Positions 33,114 through 43,219 of a stretch of 64,000 bases of DNA are shown here, piece by piece. The notes under the pieces were generated by a model. The model worked only from the letters and a program-made list of their open reading frames with translations. It ran no database searches and had not been told where the DNA came from. The position numbers and the translations under genes are program-made. Numbering within the stretch: position 1 is the stretch's first letter; each line of letters starts with the position of its first letter. The DNA lies in NCBI GenBank assembly GCA_937949525.1, contig CALEDT010000017.1, positions 62,001 through 126,000 of the forward strand, written 5' to 3'. The DNA is from an uncultured Burkholderiales bacterium (GTDB lineage Bacteria > Pseudomonadota > Gammaproteobacteria > Burkholderiales > Thiobacillaceae).

Positions 33114-34109
33114 TTATTGCTGAGCCGCGGCGGCTGCACCGGATTCCATCACCGGTGCCTCCTCTGCAACGGATGCCGGTGCCGGCTTCACGCCGCCACC
33201 CAGTCCCCAGACGTAGGCGGTCAGCAGATGGATCTTGGCATCGCCCAACATGTTCTGGAATGCCGGCATACCGCCCTTGCGGCCCTTCATGATGCTGGCG
33301 ACGATGTCCGCCTCGCTACCGCCATACTGCCAAGCGTCATCGACGATGTTGGGAAAGCCGGCGGCGGGGATACCCTTGCCGTCCTCACCGTGGCAACCGG
33401 CACAGGCGGCGTACTTCTCGCGCCCCGCCGCTGCCAGCGCGGCGTCGTGGGGCTTGCCGCCCATTGCCAGCACATAGTTGGCCACCTCGCGCGCGCCCGC
33501 TTCGCCACCGACCGCATCACCCATGGGCGGCATCTCGGCCATACGGCCATTGACGATGCTGTCCCGGATCTCCTCCGGCGTACCGCCGAACAACCAGAGA
33601 TTGTCGGTGAGGTCGGGGAAGCCACGCGCACCGCGGGCATCCGAGCCATGACACTGCGAGCAGTAGGTCATGTACAGATTGCGCCCCATGGCGCGCGCAG
33701 CGGGATCGGCGGCAATGGCCATCGGATCCTGCTCGAGGAAGGGCTGGAACACCCGGTCGAACTGGGCATCGACGCGCGTCTTCTCGTCGTTGTACTGGGA
33801 TGCCGAGGACCAGTTGAACACGCCCTGGAACTTGCCCAGTCCGGGATACAGCACCAGATAGATGATGCCGAACACCACCAACGCATAGAACAGCCACATC
33901 CACCAGCGCGGCAGCGGGTTGTTCAGTTCCTGCAGGTCGCCGTCCCAGGTCGGGTGCAGCGTTTCCGCCTGCTCACCGGGCGCCAATTTCCGCGTGGTCT
34001 GGCTCTTCAGCACCCACACGGAAAAAACGATGCCAAGGATGGTGAGCGCGGCAATGTAGTAGTGCCAGAAATCGCTGACGAAATCGGGTACCGCGTAGCC
34101 TTCGATCAT
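33114..34109 (-). CDS. ccoP: cbb3-type cytochrome c oxidase subunit CcoP
   Basis: A 331-residue dihaem subunit that receives electrons from cytochrome c. Two N-terminal helices are at about 16-35 and 70-89. Two c-type haem sites are CSQCH (150-154) and CAGCH (236-240). The distal methionines are likely in EMPPMG and GGMPAF. The C-terminus is alanine/proline rich. It is 14 bp after ccoQ. Confidence 0.95.
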   Translation of the reverse strand: MIEGYAVPDFVSDFWHYYIAALTILGIVFSVWVLKSQTTRKLAPGEQAETLHPTWDGDLQELNNPLPRWWMWLFYALVVFGIIYLVLYPGLGKFQGVFNWSSASQYNDEKTRVDAQFDRVFQPFLEQDPMAIAADPAARAMGRNLYMTYCSQCHGSDARGARGFPDLTDNLWLFGGTPEEIRDSIVNGRMAEMPPMGDAVGGEAGAREVANYVLAMGGKPHDAALAAAGREKYAACAGCHGEDGKGIPAAGFPNIVDDAWQYGGSEADIVASIMKGRKGGMPAFQNMLGDAKIHLLTAYVWGLGGGVKPAPASVAEEAPVMESGAAAAAQQ

Positions 34110-34123
34110 TTGAGTCTCCTAAT

Positions 34124-34285
34124 TCATTCCGACTTGCGGGTATCCTCGGGGTCTTCGCGGAACGGCAGATTGGCAGCATCATCGAACTTCTGCTTGTTGC
34201 CCCGGTGGTAGGCCCACCAGACGATCAGCACGAAGACAATGAAGAACACCACCGTCACCACGGAGCTGTAGAAACCCGCGTCCAT
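34124..34285 (-). CDS. ccoQ: cbb3-type cytochrome c oxidase subunit CcoQ (FixQ)
   Basis: A 53-residue single-helix protein. The helix (about 8-25, VVTVVFFIVFVLIVWWAY) is followed by HRGNKQKFDDAANLPF, the CcoQ hallmark. It stabilises the oxidase complex. It lies exactly between ccoO and ccoP, as in the standard ccoNOQP order. It is short but confidently placed. Confidence 0.93.
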   Translation of the reverse strand: MDAGFYSSVVTVVFFIVFVLIVWWAYHRGNKQKFDDAANLPFREDPEDTRKSE

Positions 34286-34304
34286 GTTCACTGATCCCTG
34301 ATGC

Positions 34305-34919
34305 TCAGTTGCCCTTGGGGCCGGCGGTACCGAGCACCTGCAGATACGCGATCAGCGCATCCATCTCGGTCTTGCCTTCCAGTTCGGCGGGTGCCGCGGC
34401 GATTTCCTCATCCGTGTAGGGATGACCGGCCATGTTCTTCAGCACGGTCATCTTTCTTTGGATGGTCTTCGCATCCGCGGGCGCGTCCGCCAACCAGAAA
34501 TAGGCCGGCATGTTGGACTCGGGCACGACATCACGCGGGTTCATCAGGTGAACGTAATGCCACTCGTCGGAATAGCGACCACCAACCCGGTGCAGGTCCG
34601 GGCCGGTGCGCTTGGAGCCCCATTGGAAGGGACGGTCGTATACGAACTCGCCGGCCAGCGAGAAATGGCCGTAGCGTTCGGTCTCGGCGCGGAACGGGCG
34701 GACCATCTGCGAATGGCAGGTGTAGCAGCCTTCGCGAATGTAGATGTCGCGTCCGGTCAGTTGCAGCGCGGTGTAAGGCTTGAGGCCCTCCACCGGCTGG
34801 GTCGTCGACTTCTGGAAGAACAGCGGAACGATCTGCACCAAGCCGCCAACGGAGACGACGATGAACGTCAGCACCATGAGCCAGCCGATGTTCTTTTCAA
34901 GTACCTTGTGGGAAAACAT
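34305..34919 (-). CDS. ccoO: cbb3-type cytochrome c oxidase subunit CcoO
   Basis: A 204-residue monohaem subunit carrying electrons to CcoN. One N-terminal helix (about 12-34) anchors it. The haem-c site is C65-C68-H69 in [14 protein letters not shown]. The axial methionine is likely in [11 protein letters not shown]. Full length. It sits 18 bp after ccoN. Confidence 0.96.
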   Translation of the reverse strand: MFSHKVLEKNIGWLMVLTFIVVSVGGLVQIVPLFFQKSTTQPVEGLKPYTALQLTGRDIYIREGCYTCHSQMVRPFRAETERYGHFSLAGEFVYDRPFQWGSKRTGPDLHRVGGRYSDEWHYVHLMNPRDVVPESNMPAYFWLADAPADAKTIQRKMTVLKNMAGHPYTDEEIAAAPAELEGKTEMDALIAYLQVLGTAGPKGN

Positions 34920-34937
34920 GCTCGGTCTCCTCTTGCG

Positions 34938-36368
34938 TCAGGCGGCAACGGTTTGCGGAATGCGGGCGTCGTCGACGACACGACCCACGGCCACGGTCTT
35001 CCACACGTTGTAAGCCATCATCAGCATGCCGACGAAGAACAGCGTGCCACCGATCAGACGGATGGTGTAGAACGGGTACATTGCGTTGACCGACTGCGCG
35101 AAGCTATAGGTCAGCGTGCCATCGAGGTTGGTGGCGCGCCACATCAGACCCTGCGCGACACCGGCGATCCACAGCGCGGCAATGTACAGCACCACGCCGA
35201 TGGTGGCCGTCCAGAAGTGGGTGTTGATCAGCTTGACGCTGTACATCTCCTCGCGCCCGAACAGCCGCGGGATCAGGTAGTACAGCGAGCCGATGGAGAT
35301 CATCGCCACCCAGCCCAGCGCGCCGGAGTGCACGTGACCGATGGTCCATTCGGTGTAGTGCGACAGCGCGTTGACGGTCTTGACCGACATCATCGGGCCT
35401 TCGAAGGTCGACATGCCGTAGAAGGACAGCGAGGTGATCAGGAACTTCAGGATCGGATCGGTGCGCAGTTTGTGCCAGGCACCGGACAGCGTCATGATGC
35501 CATTCATCATGCCGCCCCAGGACGGCGCGATCAGCATCAGCGAGAACACCATGCCCAGCGACTGGGTCCAGTCGGGCAGCGCGGTGTACATCAGGTGGTG
35601 CGGGCCGGCCCACATGTAGATGAAGTTCAGCGACCAGAAGTGGACGATGGACAGGCGATAGGAAAAGATCGGACGACCGGCCTGCTTGGGCACGAAGTAA
35701 TACATCATGCCGAGGAAGGCAGTGGTCAGGAAGAAGCCCACGGCGTTGTGGCCGTACCACCACTGCACCATGGCGTCATGCACGCCGGCATACATGGAAT
35801 ACGACTTGGTCAGCGTCACCGGCCAGGCCATGCTGTTGACGATGTGCAGCAGCGCGATGGTGACGATGTAGGCGCCGAAGAACCAGTTGGCGACGTAGAT
35901 GTGCTGCGTCTTGCGCTTGACCACGGTGCCGAAGAACAGCACGGCGTAGGCCACCCAGACCACCGCGATGAGGACGTCGATGGGCCACTCCAGCTCTGCG
36001 TATTCCTTGCTGGTGGTGATGCCCAGCGGCAGCGTGACCGCGGCGAGCACGATGACCAGTTGCCAGCCCCAGAACACGAAGGCGGCTAGGCCGTCCGAGA
36101 TCAAGCGGGTCTGACAGGTACGTTGCACCACGTACAGCGAGGTGGCGAACAGCGCCGAGCCGCCGAACGCGAAGATCACCGCGTTGGTGTGCAGCGGGCG
36201 GATGCGCCCGTAGGAAAGATACGGAGCCAAGGGCCCCAGGGCTTCGGTGAGAGCGGGCCAGATCAGCTGGGCGGACAAAATGACGCCCACCAGCATGCCG
36301 ACAATTCCCCAGACCACCGTCATGATGGCGAATTGGCGGACGACCTTATAGTTGTATGTTGCTTCCAT
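34938..36368 (-). CDS. ccoN: cbb3-type cytochrome c oxidase catalytic subunit CcoN
   Basis: A 476-residue, 12-helix subunit. It holds haem b, haem b3 and CuB and reduces O2 with high affinity. Ligand regions seen are [30 protein letters not shown] and [10 protein letters not shown], all conserved in CcoN. AAGGAG precedes the ATG. A promoter candidate lies upstream, inside the end of ccoS. It heads the ccoNOQP-GH transcript. Confidence 0.97.
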   Translation of the reverse strand: MEATYNYKVVRQFAIMTVVWGIVGMLVGVILSAQLIWPALTEALGPLAPYLSYGRIRPLHTNAVIFAFGGSALFATSLYVVQRTCQTRLISDGLAAFVFWGWQLVIVLAAVTLPLGITTSKEYAELEWPIDVLIAVVWVAYAVLFFGTVVKRKTQHIYVANWFFGAYIVTIALLHIVNSMAWPVTLTKSYSMYAGVHDAMVQWWYGHNAVGFFLTTAFLGMMYYFVPKQAGRPIFSYRLSIVHFWSLNFIYMWAGPHHLMYTALPDWTQSLGMVFSLMLIAPSWGGMMNGIMTLSGAWHKLRTDPILKFLITSLSFYGMSTFEGPMMSVKTVNALSHYTEWTIGHVHSGALGWVAMISIGSLYYLIPRLFGREEMYSVKLINTHFWTATIGVVLYIAALWIAGVAQGLMWRATNLDGTLTYSFAQSVNAMYPFYTIRLIGGTLFFVGMLMMAYNVWKTVAVGRVVDDARIPQTVAA

Positions 36369-36430
36369 ACGGGTCTCCTTAACGCAGCTGTTGCAGGTTG
36401 AAAAACGAACGCCGAAAAAACGACATCGAA

Positions 36431-36459
36431 ATCCTAAATACCCTCTCGACCAAAGTCAA
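36431..36459 (-). promoter_or_regulatory. Candidate ccoN promoter with FNR-like overlap
   Basis: On the minus strand TTGACT (36459-36454) and TAGGAT (36436-36431) lie 17 bp apart. TTGAC-TTTG-GTCGA, which includes the -35 box, resembles an imperfect FNR/Anr site (TTGAT-N4-ATCAA). The site overlaps the last codon of ccoS. The sigma-70 layout is seen; oxygen control is inference from the known regulation of cco operons. Confidence 0.5.
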
Positions 36460-36656
36460 TCGGGCGCATTATCTGTTTTTTTTGGGCTTTGTATATCGGC
36501 CGGGCCAACCACCGGACTGTCGTCATCCATCAGGATACGGTGCGCAGGCCCTTCCATGTCCTCGAACTGCCCGCTCTTGACCGCCCACAGGAACACCAGG
36601 GCGATCACCGCCACGAACACCAAGCTTAGCGGGATGAGCAGATAGAGGATGTCCAT
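36456..36656 (-). CDS. ccoS: cbb3 oxidase maturation protein CcoS
   Basis: A 66-residue single-helix protein. MDILYLLIPLSLVFVAVIAL forms the membrane helix, followed by FLWAVKSGQFEDMEGPAHRI, the strict CcoS signature. It is needed for haem or copper insertion into CcoN. It lies between ccoI and ccoN, 64 bp after ccoI. Confidence 0.95.
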   Translation of the reverse strand: MDILYLLIPLSLVFVAVIALVFLWAVKSGQFEDMEGPAHRILMDDDSPVVGPADIQSPKKTDNAPD

Positions 36657-36720
36657 TGGCAGTCTTTATAGACGCCGCGCGAAGAACTGGCCAGTCGGAC
36701 GCATCGACGATCCATCCTGT

Positions 36721-39186
36721 TTATGACCGGTTGGCGCGCGACAGGCGCAAGGCGTTGAGCACCACCAGCAGCGACGACGACGACATGCCGATGCCGGCCA
36801 TCCACGGCGTGACGTGACCCAACGCCGCGGCCGGCAGCGCCAGCGCGTTGTACAGCGCCGACCATGCCAGATTCTGGCGGATGATGCGCTGGGTCTTGCG
36901 CGCCAGACGCACGCCGTCGGCCAGCCGCCCGATCTCGCTCGACAGCAACACCATGTCAGCCGCGGCCTGCGCCGCCTCGGCGCCCTGATCGATGGCGATG
37001 GACACCTGCGCCTGCGCCAGCACCGGTGCATCGTTGACGCCATCGCCGGTCATTACCACGACGGCGCCCTCGCGTTGCAGCGCGCGCACCGCTTCCAGCT
37101 TGTCCTCCGGCAGCATGCCGCCGCGCGCATCCTCGATACCCAGTTCGGCCGCCAGCGCACGCACGTTGTCCGGACGATCACCGGAATACAGACGCACGCG
37201 CACGCCCAGCGCCTTCAGATCGGCGACCAGCCGGCGCGCCTGCGGTCGCGGCGCATCCCCCAACGCAAACCAGGCGACCACGCCCTCGTCATCGGCCAGA
37301 CCAACCACCGTGACGCCGGCGGCAAACCGCCCGACCGGCACCGTCGCGCCGACGAATTCCGGGGCGCCGAGGCGATAGACCCTCCCCTCGATACGCCCCT
37401 CCACGCCCCGTCCGGGGGTGTAGCGCAACTCGCTCGCGGCCGGACCGTCGGCCGGCGCGGCATCGCGCAAGGCCGCCGCGACCGGATGCGTCGCACCCTG
37501 CTCCAAGGCGCGTGCCAGGGCGAGCGCACGCGCGCCGTCGCCGCGCAGGATTTCGCTGTCGACCAGGGAGAAGCGGCCCGTGGTCAGGGTGCCGGTCTTG
37601 TCGAACACGAAGTCGGTGGCATGCGCCAAGGTCTCCAGCGCATGGCCACGCGTCGACAGCAGCCCCAGCCGGGTGAGTCGGCCGAGGCCGGCGGTCAGCG
37701 CCGTGGGCGTGGCCAGCGCCAGCGCGCAGGGGCAGGACACCACCAGCACGGATACCGTGATCCAGAACGCGCGCGTGGCATCCACCACATACCACGCCGC
37801 GGCGACGCCGACCGCGGCGACCAGCAACGCCAGCACGAACCAGCCCGCCACCCGGTCGGCCAACTGTGCCAGGCGCGGCTTTTCCGCCAGCGCGCGGTCG
37901 AGCAGACGGACGATGCTGGACAGCACGGTATCGGCGCCGACTTTATCGACGCGCACCACCAGCGGGCTGTCGAGGTTGATGCTGCCGCCGATCACCGCAT
38001 CGCGCGCATGCTTGGGCACTGGCAGCGATTCACCGGTGAGCAGGGATTCGTCGACACTGGAACGCCCCTCGACCACCGCACCGTCGGCCGGGAAACTGTC
38101 GCCCGGTCCGACCAGCACATGGTCGCCAGCACTCAGTTTCACCGCCGCCACCACCTCCTCGTCGCGCGTGGCGGGATAGCCGGGCAGGCGCGTGGCCGCG
38201 GCCGGTATCAGTTTGACCAGGCTCTCGGCCGCCTCGGCGGAACGCTTGCGCGCGTTCATCTCCAGGAAGCGCCCGGTGAGCAGGAAGAACACGAACATCA
38301 CCACGGCGTCGTAATACACCACGCTGGAGCCGGTGAAGGTGCCGTAGATGCTGGCCAGATACGCTGCCCCGATGCCCAGCGCCACGGGTACGTCCATGCC
38401 GGCACGGCCGCGGCGGAGATCGCGCCAGGCGCCCTGGAAGAACGGCACCGCCGAGTAGAACACCACTGGCGTGGTCAGGATCAGGCTGGCGAAGCGCATC
38501 AGCGCCTCGATGTCGCTGGTCATGGCGCCGGCCTCGGCGACGTATTCCGGCACCGCGTACATCATGACCTGCATCATGCCCAGCCCGGCGATGGCCAGGC
38601 GGCGGATGGCGGTATTGCGCTCCTTGCGGTACAGCTCCTCCTGCCGGTTGGTGTCGAACGGATAGGCCAGATAGCCGATGTCCTGCACGGCCTTGAGGAT
38701 GTCCGACAGGCGCACCTGCCGCTCGTCCCAGCGCACGCGCATGCGCCGCGTGGAAAAATTGATATCGGCCGCGAGCACACCCGGCAACTGGCGCACATGA
38801 CGTTCGTTCAGCCAGACGCAGGCGGCGCAGACGATGCCCTCCAGGATCAGGCTGGCCTCGCGCTCATCGCCCTCGCCAAACACGAAGCTGGTCTGCACCT
38901 CGGGCAGATCGTACAAAGCCAGATTGCGCAGTTCGTCGAGCGCCGCCTCCGGCGTCTTGGGCAGGTCGGTGCGCAGCCGGTAATAATCGGCATTGCCGCT
39001 ATCGATGATGGTCTGCGCCACCGCCTGGCAGCCGGCGCAGCAGGCCGGCTCCTGGCGCTGCTCGTAGCGGATGACGTAACGCGCGCCGGCGGGCACCGGC
39101 TCGCCACAGTGAAAACAGCGCGCCCCCGCGGGCGGCAGCGCACGCACGGCGTCGCCGGGTGCGCTCAGGGTCTGGGTGTCGCTCAT
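36721..39186 (-). CDS. ccoI: Copper-exporting P-type ATPase for cbb3 oxidase (CcoI/FixI)
   Basis: An 821-residue P1B-type ATPase. The N-terminal zinc-finger-like region has CFHCGEPVP and CCAGCQAV. A heavy-metal-associated domain with GIVCAACVW follows. The membrane copper site is SCPCALALATP, the phosphorylation site is DKTGT and the hinge is MTGDGVNDAPVL. The CPC motif and position next to ccoS support copper supply to CcoN. The start at 39186 is an ATG just past the rsmA stop; an upstream extension of the frame falls inside rsmA and is rejected. Confidence 0.94.
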   Translation of the reverse strand: MSDTQTLSAPGDAVRALPPAGARCFHCGEPVPAGARYVIRYEQRQEPACCAGCQAVAQTIIDSGNADYYRLRTDLPKTPEAALDELRNLALYDLPEVQTSFVFGEGDEREASLILEGIVCAACVWLNERHVRQLPGVLAADINFSTRRMRVRWDERQVRLSDILKAVQDIGYLAYPFDTNRQEELYRKERNTAIRRLAIAGLGMMQVMMYAVPEYVAEAGAMTSDIEALMRFASLILTTPVVFYSAVPFFQGAWRDLRRGRAGMDVPVALGIGAAYLASIYGTFTGSSVVYYDAVVMFVFFLLTGRFLEMNARKRSAEAAESLVKLIPAAATRLPGYPATRDEEVVAAVKLSAGDHVLVGPGDSFPADGAVVEGRSSVDESLLTGESLPVPKHARDAVIGGSINLDSPLVVRVDKVGADTVLSSIVRLLDRALAEKPRLAQLADRVAGWFVLALLVAAVGVAAAWYVVDATRAFWITVSVLVVSCPCALALATPTALTAGLGRLTRLGLLSTRGHALETLAHATDFVFDKTGTLTTGRFSLVDSEILRGDGARALALARALEQGATHPVAAALRDAAPADGPAASELRYTPGRGVEGRIEGRVYRLGAPEFVGATVPVGRFAAGVTVVGLADDEGVVAWFALGDAPRPQARRLVADLKALGVRVRLYSGDRPDNVRALAAELGIEDARGGMLPEDKLEAVRALQREGAVVVMTGDGVNDAPVLAQAQVSIAIDQGAEAAQAAADMVLLSSEIGRLADGVRLARKTQRIIRQNLAWSALYNALALPAAALGHVTPWMAGIGMSSSSLLVVLNALRLSRANRS

Positions 39187-39196
39187 CGGCGCGATT

Positions 39197-40021
39197 CTAC
39201 CTGCGCTCGCCCAGCCAGTTGGCGAGCCGCGCGAACTCGGCCACGGACAGCGTTTCGCCACGGCGGGCCGGATCGATGCCCAGTTCCAGCAACAGGGCCT
39301 CCTCCGCCAGCCCGCGCAGCGCATTGCGCAGCGTCTTGCGGCGCTGGCCGAACGCGCGCGCGACCACCTCGGCGAACACCTGGCCATCGTCGTAGCGCAC
39401 TTCGCTCGCGGACAACGGTGTCAACCGGACGATGGCGGACTCCACCTTGGGCTGAGGTCGGAACGCACCCGGCGGCACCACGAACAATTTCTCCACGCGG
39501 AAGCGGGCCTGCAACATCACCGACAGCCGTCCGTATTCCGGGGTGTCTGGCGCCGCAGCCATGCGTTCCACCACTTCGCGTTGCAGCATGAAGGTCATGT
39601 CACGAAGGTGGCCCGCATACCGGGCCAGATGGAACAGCAGCGGCGACGAGATGTTGTATGGCAGGTTGCCCACCACGCGCAGCATGCCGCCAGCGGCCAG
39701 CGCGGCGAAATCGAAACGCAGCGCATCCGCCGCATGCACACTCAGGCGCTGCGGTGGAAAAGCCGCGCGCAGACGCTCGGCCAGGTCGCGATCCACTTCG
39801 ACCACATGCAGGTGCGGCAGTACCTGCAGCAACGGTGCCGTCAGCGCGCCGGGACCGGGGCCGATCTCCACCATCAAGTCAGCCGCGTCCGGACGGATGG
39901 CGGCGACGATGCGCGCGATGTAATGCGCGTCCACCAGGAAATGCTGGCCCAGCGCCTTCTTCGCCTGGGGCAGTGGAGCCGTCGGCGGCAAGGCTCCCTC
40001 CGATCCGACACGCGCGCTCAC
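39197..40021 (-). CDS. rsmA: 16S rRNA dimethyladenosine transferase RsmA (KsgA)
   Basis: A 274-residue methyltransferase that dimethylates A1518 and A1519 of 16S rRNA. The KKALGQHFL start, SAM motif [10 protein letters not shown] and catalytic [11 protein letters not shown] are all present. The C-terminal [10 protein letters not shown] is the RNA-binding segment. The GTG at 40021 is chosen because it overlaps the pdxA stop as GTGA, a common coupled start. It precedes ccoI by 10 bp. Confidence 0.95.
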   Translation of the reverse strand: MSARVGSEGALPPTAPLPQAKKALGQHFLVDAHYIARIVAAIRPDAADLMVEIGPGPGALTAPLLQVLPHLHVVEVDRDLAERLRAAFPPQRLSVHAADALRFDFAALAAGGMLRVVGNLPYNISSPLLFHLARYAGHLRDMTFMLQREVVERMAAAPDTPEYGRLSVMLQARFRVEKLFVVPPGAFRPQPKVESAIVRLTPLSASEVRYDDGQVFAEVVARAFGQRRKTLRNALRGLAEEALLLELGIDPARRGETLSVAEFARLANWLGERR

Positions 40022-41052
40022 ACCGCCGCCCGCCGCCGCGCCATGGCCCGTGCCGTTTCCAGCGCCACGCACAGGCTGCCCACGTCCACCTGGCCGCTGC
40101 CGGCACGTTCCAGCGCCGTGCCGTGATCGACCGAGGTCCGCACGAACGGCAGGCCCAGCGTGATGTTGACGCCGGCACCGAAACTGGCGTGTTTCAACAC
40201 CGGCAGACCCTGGTCGTGGTACATGGCCAGCACGGCGTCGGCTTCGGCCAGCAACTGCTGCTGGAACAGCGTATCGGCCGGCAGCGGTCCGCGCAGATCC
40301 AGGCCCTGCGCGCGCAGACGCGCCAGCACCGGTGCGATCACCTCGATCTCCTCATGCCCCAGGTGGCCGCCCTCGCCGGCGTGCGGATTGAGCCCGGCCA
40401 CCAGGACGCGCGGCCGGGCGATGCCGAAGTCGTCGCGCAACGCCGCGGCGAGGATGCGCAGCGTGCTTTCCAGCAACTCCGGCGTGACGGCGTCTGCCAC
40501 CGCGCGCAACGGCAGATGCGTGGTGACCAGCGCGACGCGCAGACCGCCGCCGGCCAGCATCATCACCACGTGCGCCACGCCGGCGCGCGCTGCCAGATAT
40601 TCGGTGTGCCCGGTGAAGGCGATGCCGGCCTCGTTGATCACGCCCTTATGCACCGGGCCGGTCACCAGGCCGGCGAATTCGCCGCTCAGACAGCCGGCGC
40701 AGGCGCGTTGCAAGCCGTCCAGCACGGCGGCCGCGTTGCCGGCATCGAGACGCCCCGGGGTCACCGCGCGCGCCACCGGCACGTGCAGCAAACTGAGCGG
40801 CGCCGGCGTCGCGGCCACGTAATCCGGCAACGCGAAGTCCACACCGAGCATCGCGGCGCGCGCCGCCAGCACCGCGCGATCCGCCAGCACCACCACCGGC
40901 GCCGCCGCATCCACACCCTGGTGCGCCAGCAACACGCACAGATCGGGACCGATGCCCGCCGGCTCGCCCGCGGTCAATATCAGCGGTCGCGTCGGTTCCG
41001 GCCGCAGGAAAGAAAAAGGGCGGCTCGCGCCGCCCCCGTCCACCACCGGCAC
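40018..41052 (-). CDS. pdxA: 4-hydroxythreonine-4-phosphate dehydrogenase PdxA
   Basis: A vitamin B6 synthesis enzyme oxidising 4-phosphohydroxythreonine. It carries [13 protein letters not shown] near the N-terminus, [20 protein letters not shown], and the metal-binding [13 protein letters not shown]. The first family residue is near 40983, yet no ATG occurs before it. The GTG at 41052, 2 bases after the Bax gene stop, gives 344 residues against about 330 for the family. That start places an intrinsic terminator inside the coding sequence. GTG codons at 41046 and 41043 and a rare CTG at 41007 are alternatives. Function is sure; the start is not. Confidence 0.88.
   Translation of the reverse strand: MPVVDGGGASRPFSFLRPEPTRPLILTAGEPAGIGPDLCVLLAHQGVDAAAPVVVLADRAVLAARAAMLGVDFALPDYVAATPAPLSLLHVPVARAVTPGRLDAGNAAAVLDGLQRACAGCLSGEFAGLVTGPVHKGVINEAGIAFTGHTEYLAARAGVAHVVMMLAGGGLRVALVTTHLPLRAVADAVTPELLESTLRILAAALRDDFGIARPRVLVAGLNPHAGEGGHLGHEEIEVIAPVLARLRAQGLDLRGPLPADTLFQQQLLAEADAVLAMYHDQGLPVLKHASFGAGVNITLGLPFVRTSVDHGTALERAGSGQVDVGSLCVALETARAMARRRAAV
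41013..41035 (-). terminator. Intrinsic terminator after the Bax inhibitor-1 gene
   Basis: On the minus strand GGGCGGC (41035-41029), loop GCGA, GCCGCCC (41024-41018), then a run of five T. It lies 20 bases past the upstream stop codon. It also overlaps the 5' end of pdxA. Confidence 0.8.
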
Positions 41053-41054
41053 GC

Positions 41055-41756
41055 TCAATCGCGTTCGCCGGTGAAGGCGCCCAGCAGGTGCAACAGGCTG
41101 GTGAACAGGTTGTAGATCGACACGTACAGCCCCACCGTGGCCAGCACGTAGTTGGTTTCGCCGCCGTTGACGATCTCGCTGGTCTGCCACAGGATCAGGC
41201 CGCACATCAGGAACGCGAACATCGCCGAAACGGTCAGCGCCAGCGCCGGCATCGGGTAACCGAACAGCGACGAGACCAACGCGACGATGGCGGCGATGAA
41301 GGCCACCAGGATGCCGATCATCAGGAAGTTGCGCATGAAGCTGAAGTCCTTGCGCGTATACAGCACGTAGCCGGACAGGCCGACGAAAGCACCACCGGTG
41401 ATGCCCAGGGCCAGCATGACGATCTGGGCGCCGTTGGCCAGGGCAAGGTAGTGCGTCAGCACCGGACCGAGCCCGAAACCGAGTAGGCCGGTCACGCCGA
41501 ACACGACGTAGATGCCGGTGGCCGACTGCGCGGTGCGCGGCACCACGAACCACAGCAAGCCCAGCGCGATCAGGCTGGTGACCAGGCTGACGCCGTAAGG
41601 CACGGCCAGGGCCATCGACACGCCGGCCATCAGCGCGCTGAACAGCAGCGTCATGGCCAGCAGCATGTAGGTGTTGCGCAATACCTTGTTGGTCTCGCCG
41701 GCGCCGCTGACGACGACACCGTCCAAGTGCGCGACGTTCTGGTACGGGTTCTGCAT
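41055..41756 (-). CDS. Bax inhibitor-1/YccA-family membrane protein
   Basis: A 233-residue polytopic protein of the UPF0005 family. About seven hydrophobic helices are seen, beginning [20 protein letters not shown] cut to [15 protein letters not shown]. The family signature [17 protein letters not shown] is read here as [19 protein letters not shown]. The hydrophilic N-terminus is about 25 residues. Members such as E. coli YccA modulate FtsH; others act as calcium or proton leak channels. It precedes pdxA. Confidence 0.9.
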   Translation of the reverse strand: MQNPYQNVAHLDGVVVSGAGETNKVLRNTYMLLAMTLLFSALMAGVSMALAVPYGVSLVTSLIALGLLWFVVPRTAQSATGIYVVFGVTGLLGFGLGPVLTHYLALANGAQIVMLALGITGGAFVGLSGYVLYTRKDFSFMRNFLMIGILVAFIAAIVALVSSLFGYPMPALALTVSAMFAFLMCGLILWQTSEIVNGGETNYVLATVGLYVSIYNLFTSLLHLLGAFTGERD

Positions 41757-41854
41757 CGTTGTAGCTCCACGTGCGGGTTGAAAACGGGGCTAAGACTACC
41801 GGCGGCGGCAAAGAGTTTCAACCGCACGCCGATGACGCGCATACCCCGGGGCAC

Positions 41855-41883
41855 TGGCTTGCCCGCCACGCGCTGGATAGAAT
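41855..41883 (+). promoter_or_regulatory. Candidate lysC promoter
   Basis: TGGCTT at 41855-41860 and TAGAAT at 41878-41883 are separated by 17 bp. They lie 31 bases before the lysC ATG. The -10 box is good; the -35 box is poor. The same TAGAAT sequence recurs ahead of other genes in the window. Confidence 0.4.
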
Positions 41884-41913
41884 TGCGCGCTTTACCGCAT
41901 TTCCGGCGCAACC

Positions 41914-43143
41914 ATGGCACTCATCGTCCAGAAGTACGGCGGCACCTCGGTCGGTTCCGTCGAGCGCATCCGCAATGTCGCCGAGCGCGTCGCCAAGTTC
42001 AAGATGCTTGGCCATCAGGTCGTGGTGGTTGTGTCCGCCATGTCCGGCGAAACCAACCGGCTGATCGCGCTGGCCAAGGAGATCCAGAAGGAGCCGGACC
42101 CGCGCGAACTGGACGTGCTGCTGTCCACCGGCGAACAGGTCACCATCGCCCTGCTCGCCATGGCGTTGAAGGATCTGGGCCTGCGCGCCAAGAGCTACAC
42201 CGGCGCGCAGGTGCGCATCGTCACGGACAGCGCGCATACCAAGGCGCGCATCCTGTCGATCGACGAAAACCGCATCCGCGAGGACCTCGCCAGCGGCCAC
42301 GTGGTCGTCGTCGCCGGCTTCCAGGGCATCGACGAGGCCGGCAACATCACCACGCTGGGCCGGGGCGGCTCGGACACCACCGGCGTGGCGCTGGCGGCCG
42401 CATTGAAGGCGGACGAGTGCCAGATCTACACCGACGTCGACGGCGTCTACACCACGGATCCGCGCATCGTGCCGGATGCGCGCAAGCTCGACACCATCAC
42501 CTTCGAGGAAATGCTGGAACTGGCCAGCCTGGGCTCCAAGGTGCTGCAGATCCGCTCGGTCGAGTTCGCCGGCAAATATCAGGTCAAACTGCGCGTGCTC
42601 TCCAGCTTCGCCGACGAGGGCGAGGGCACGCTGATCACCTTCGAGGAAGACAGCATGGAACAACCCGTCATCACCGGTATCGCCTTCAACCGCGACGAAG
42701 CCAAGCTCACCGTGTTGGGCGTGCCGGACAAACCCGGCATCGCCGCGCACATCCTCGGCCCCATCGCCGACGCCAACATCGACGTCGACATGATCGTGCA
42801 GAACGTCGGCATCGACGGCACCACCGACTTCTCGTTCACCGTGCACCGCAACGAGATGAAAAAGGCGCTGGACGTGCTGGCCATGGTCAAGAGCGCCATC
42901 GGCGCGCGCGACGTGATCGGCGATGACCGCATCGCCAAGGTGTCCATCGTCGGCGTCGGCATGCGCAACCACGCCGGCGTGGCCGGCATGATGTTCAAGA
43001 CCCTGGCGCAGGAGAACATCAACATCCAGATGATCTCCACCTCGGAGATCAAGATCTCGGTGATCGTCGACGACAAGTACATGGAGCTGGCGGTACGCGC
43101 GCTGCACCAAGCCTTCGGCCTCGACCGGTCGCCAGCGGCCTGA
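41914..43143 (+). CDS. lysC: Aspartate kinase
   Basis: A 409-residue enzyme phosphorylating aspartate, the first step toward lysine, threonine and methionine. The N-terminus [11 protein letters not shown] is the kinase signature. [22 protein letters not shown] cut to [17 protein letters not shown] is also seen. Two ACT domains (about 265-400) bind amino-acid effectors: [14 protein letters not shown] and [16 protein letters not shown]. Length and form match the feedback-regulated monofunctional type. It is followed by tRNA-Ser. Confidence 0.95.
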   Translation: MALIVQKYGGTSVGSVERIRNVAERVAKFKMLGHQVVVVVSAMSGETNRLIALAKEIQKEPDPRELDVLLSTGEQVTIALLAMALKDLGLRAKSYTGAQVRIVTDSAHTKARILSIDENRIREDLASGHVVVVAGFQGIDEAGNITTLGRGGSDTTGVALAAALKADECQIYTDVDGVYTTDPRIVPDARKLDTITFEEMLELASLGSKVLQIRSVEFAGKYQVKLRVLSSFADEGEGTLITFEEDSMEQPVITGIAFNRDEAKLTVLGVPDKPGIAAHILGPIADANIDVDMIVQNVGIDGTTDFSFTVHRNEMKKALDVLAMVKSAIGARDVIGDDRIAKVSIVGVGMRNHAGVAGMMFKTLAQENINIQMISTSEIKISVIVDDKYMELAVRALHQAFGLDRSPAA

Positions 43144-43155
43144 CCCCGACCGACA

Positions 43156-43184
43156 TTGCTTTCCCATGGCCGCGCGGGTATCCT
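43156..43184 (+). promoter_or_regulatory. Candidate promoter of tRNA-Ser
   Basis: TTGCTT at 43156-43161 and TATCCT at 43179-43184 are exactly 17 bp apart. GC-rich sequence follows the -10 box, as in stringently controlled stable-RNA promoters. A 7-bp inverted repeat (GCCGCGC / GCGCGGC, 43169-43192) overlaps it and could end lysC transcription. Confidence 0.5.
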
Positions 43185-43219
43185 TGCGCGGCTTTGTCCG
43201 GCCTCGCCGGCGCAAGACT

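Noticed and set aside
36814-39591. Long open frame opposite ccoI
   Set aside because: Antisense shadow of the copper ATPase; no family motif is seen.
43169-43196. Terminator after lysC
   Set aside because: The 7-bp stem with a short TTT tail is weak and overlaps a better promoter layout for tRNA-Ser; mentioned only under that promoter.
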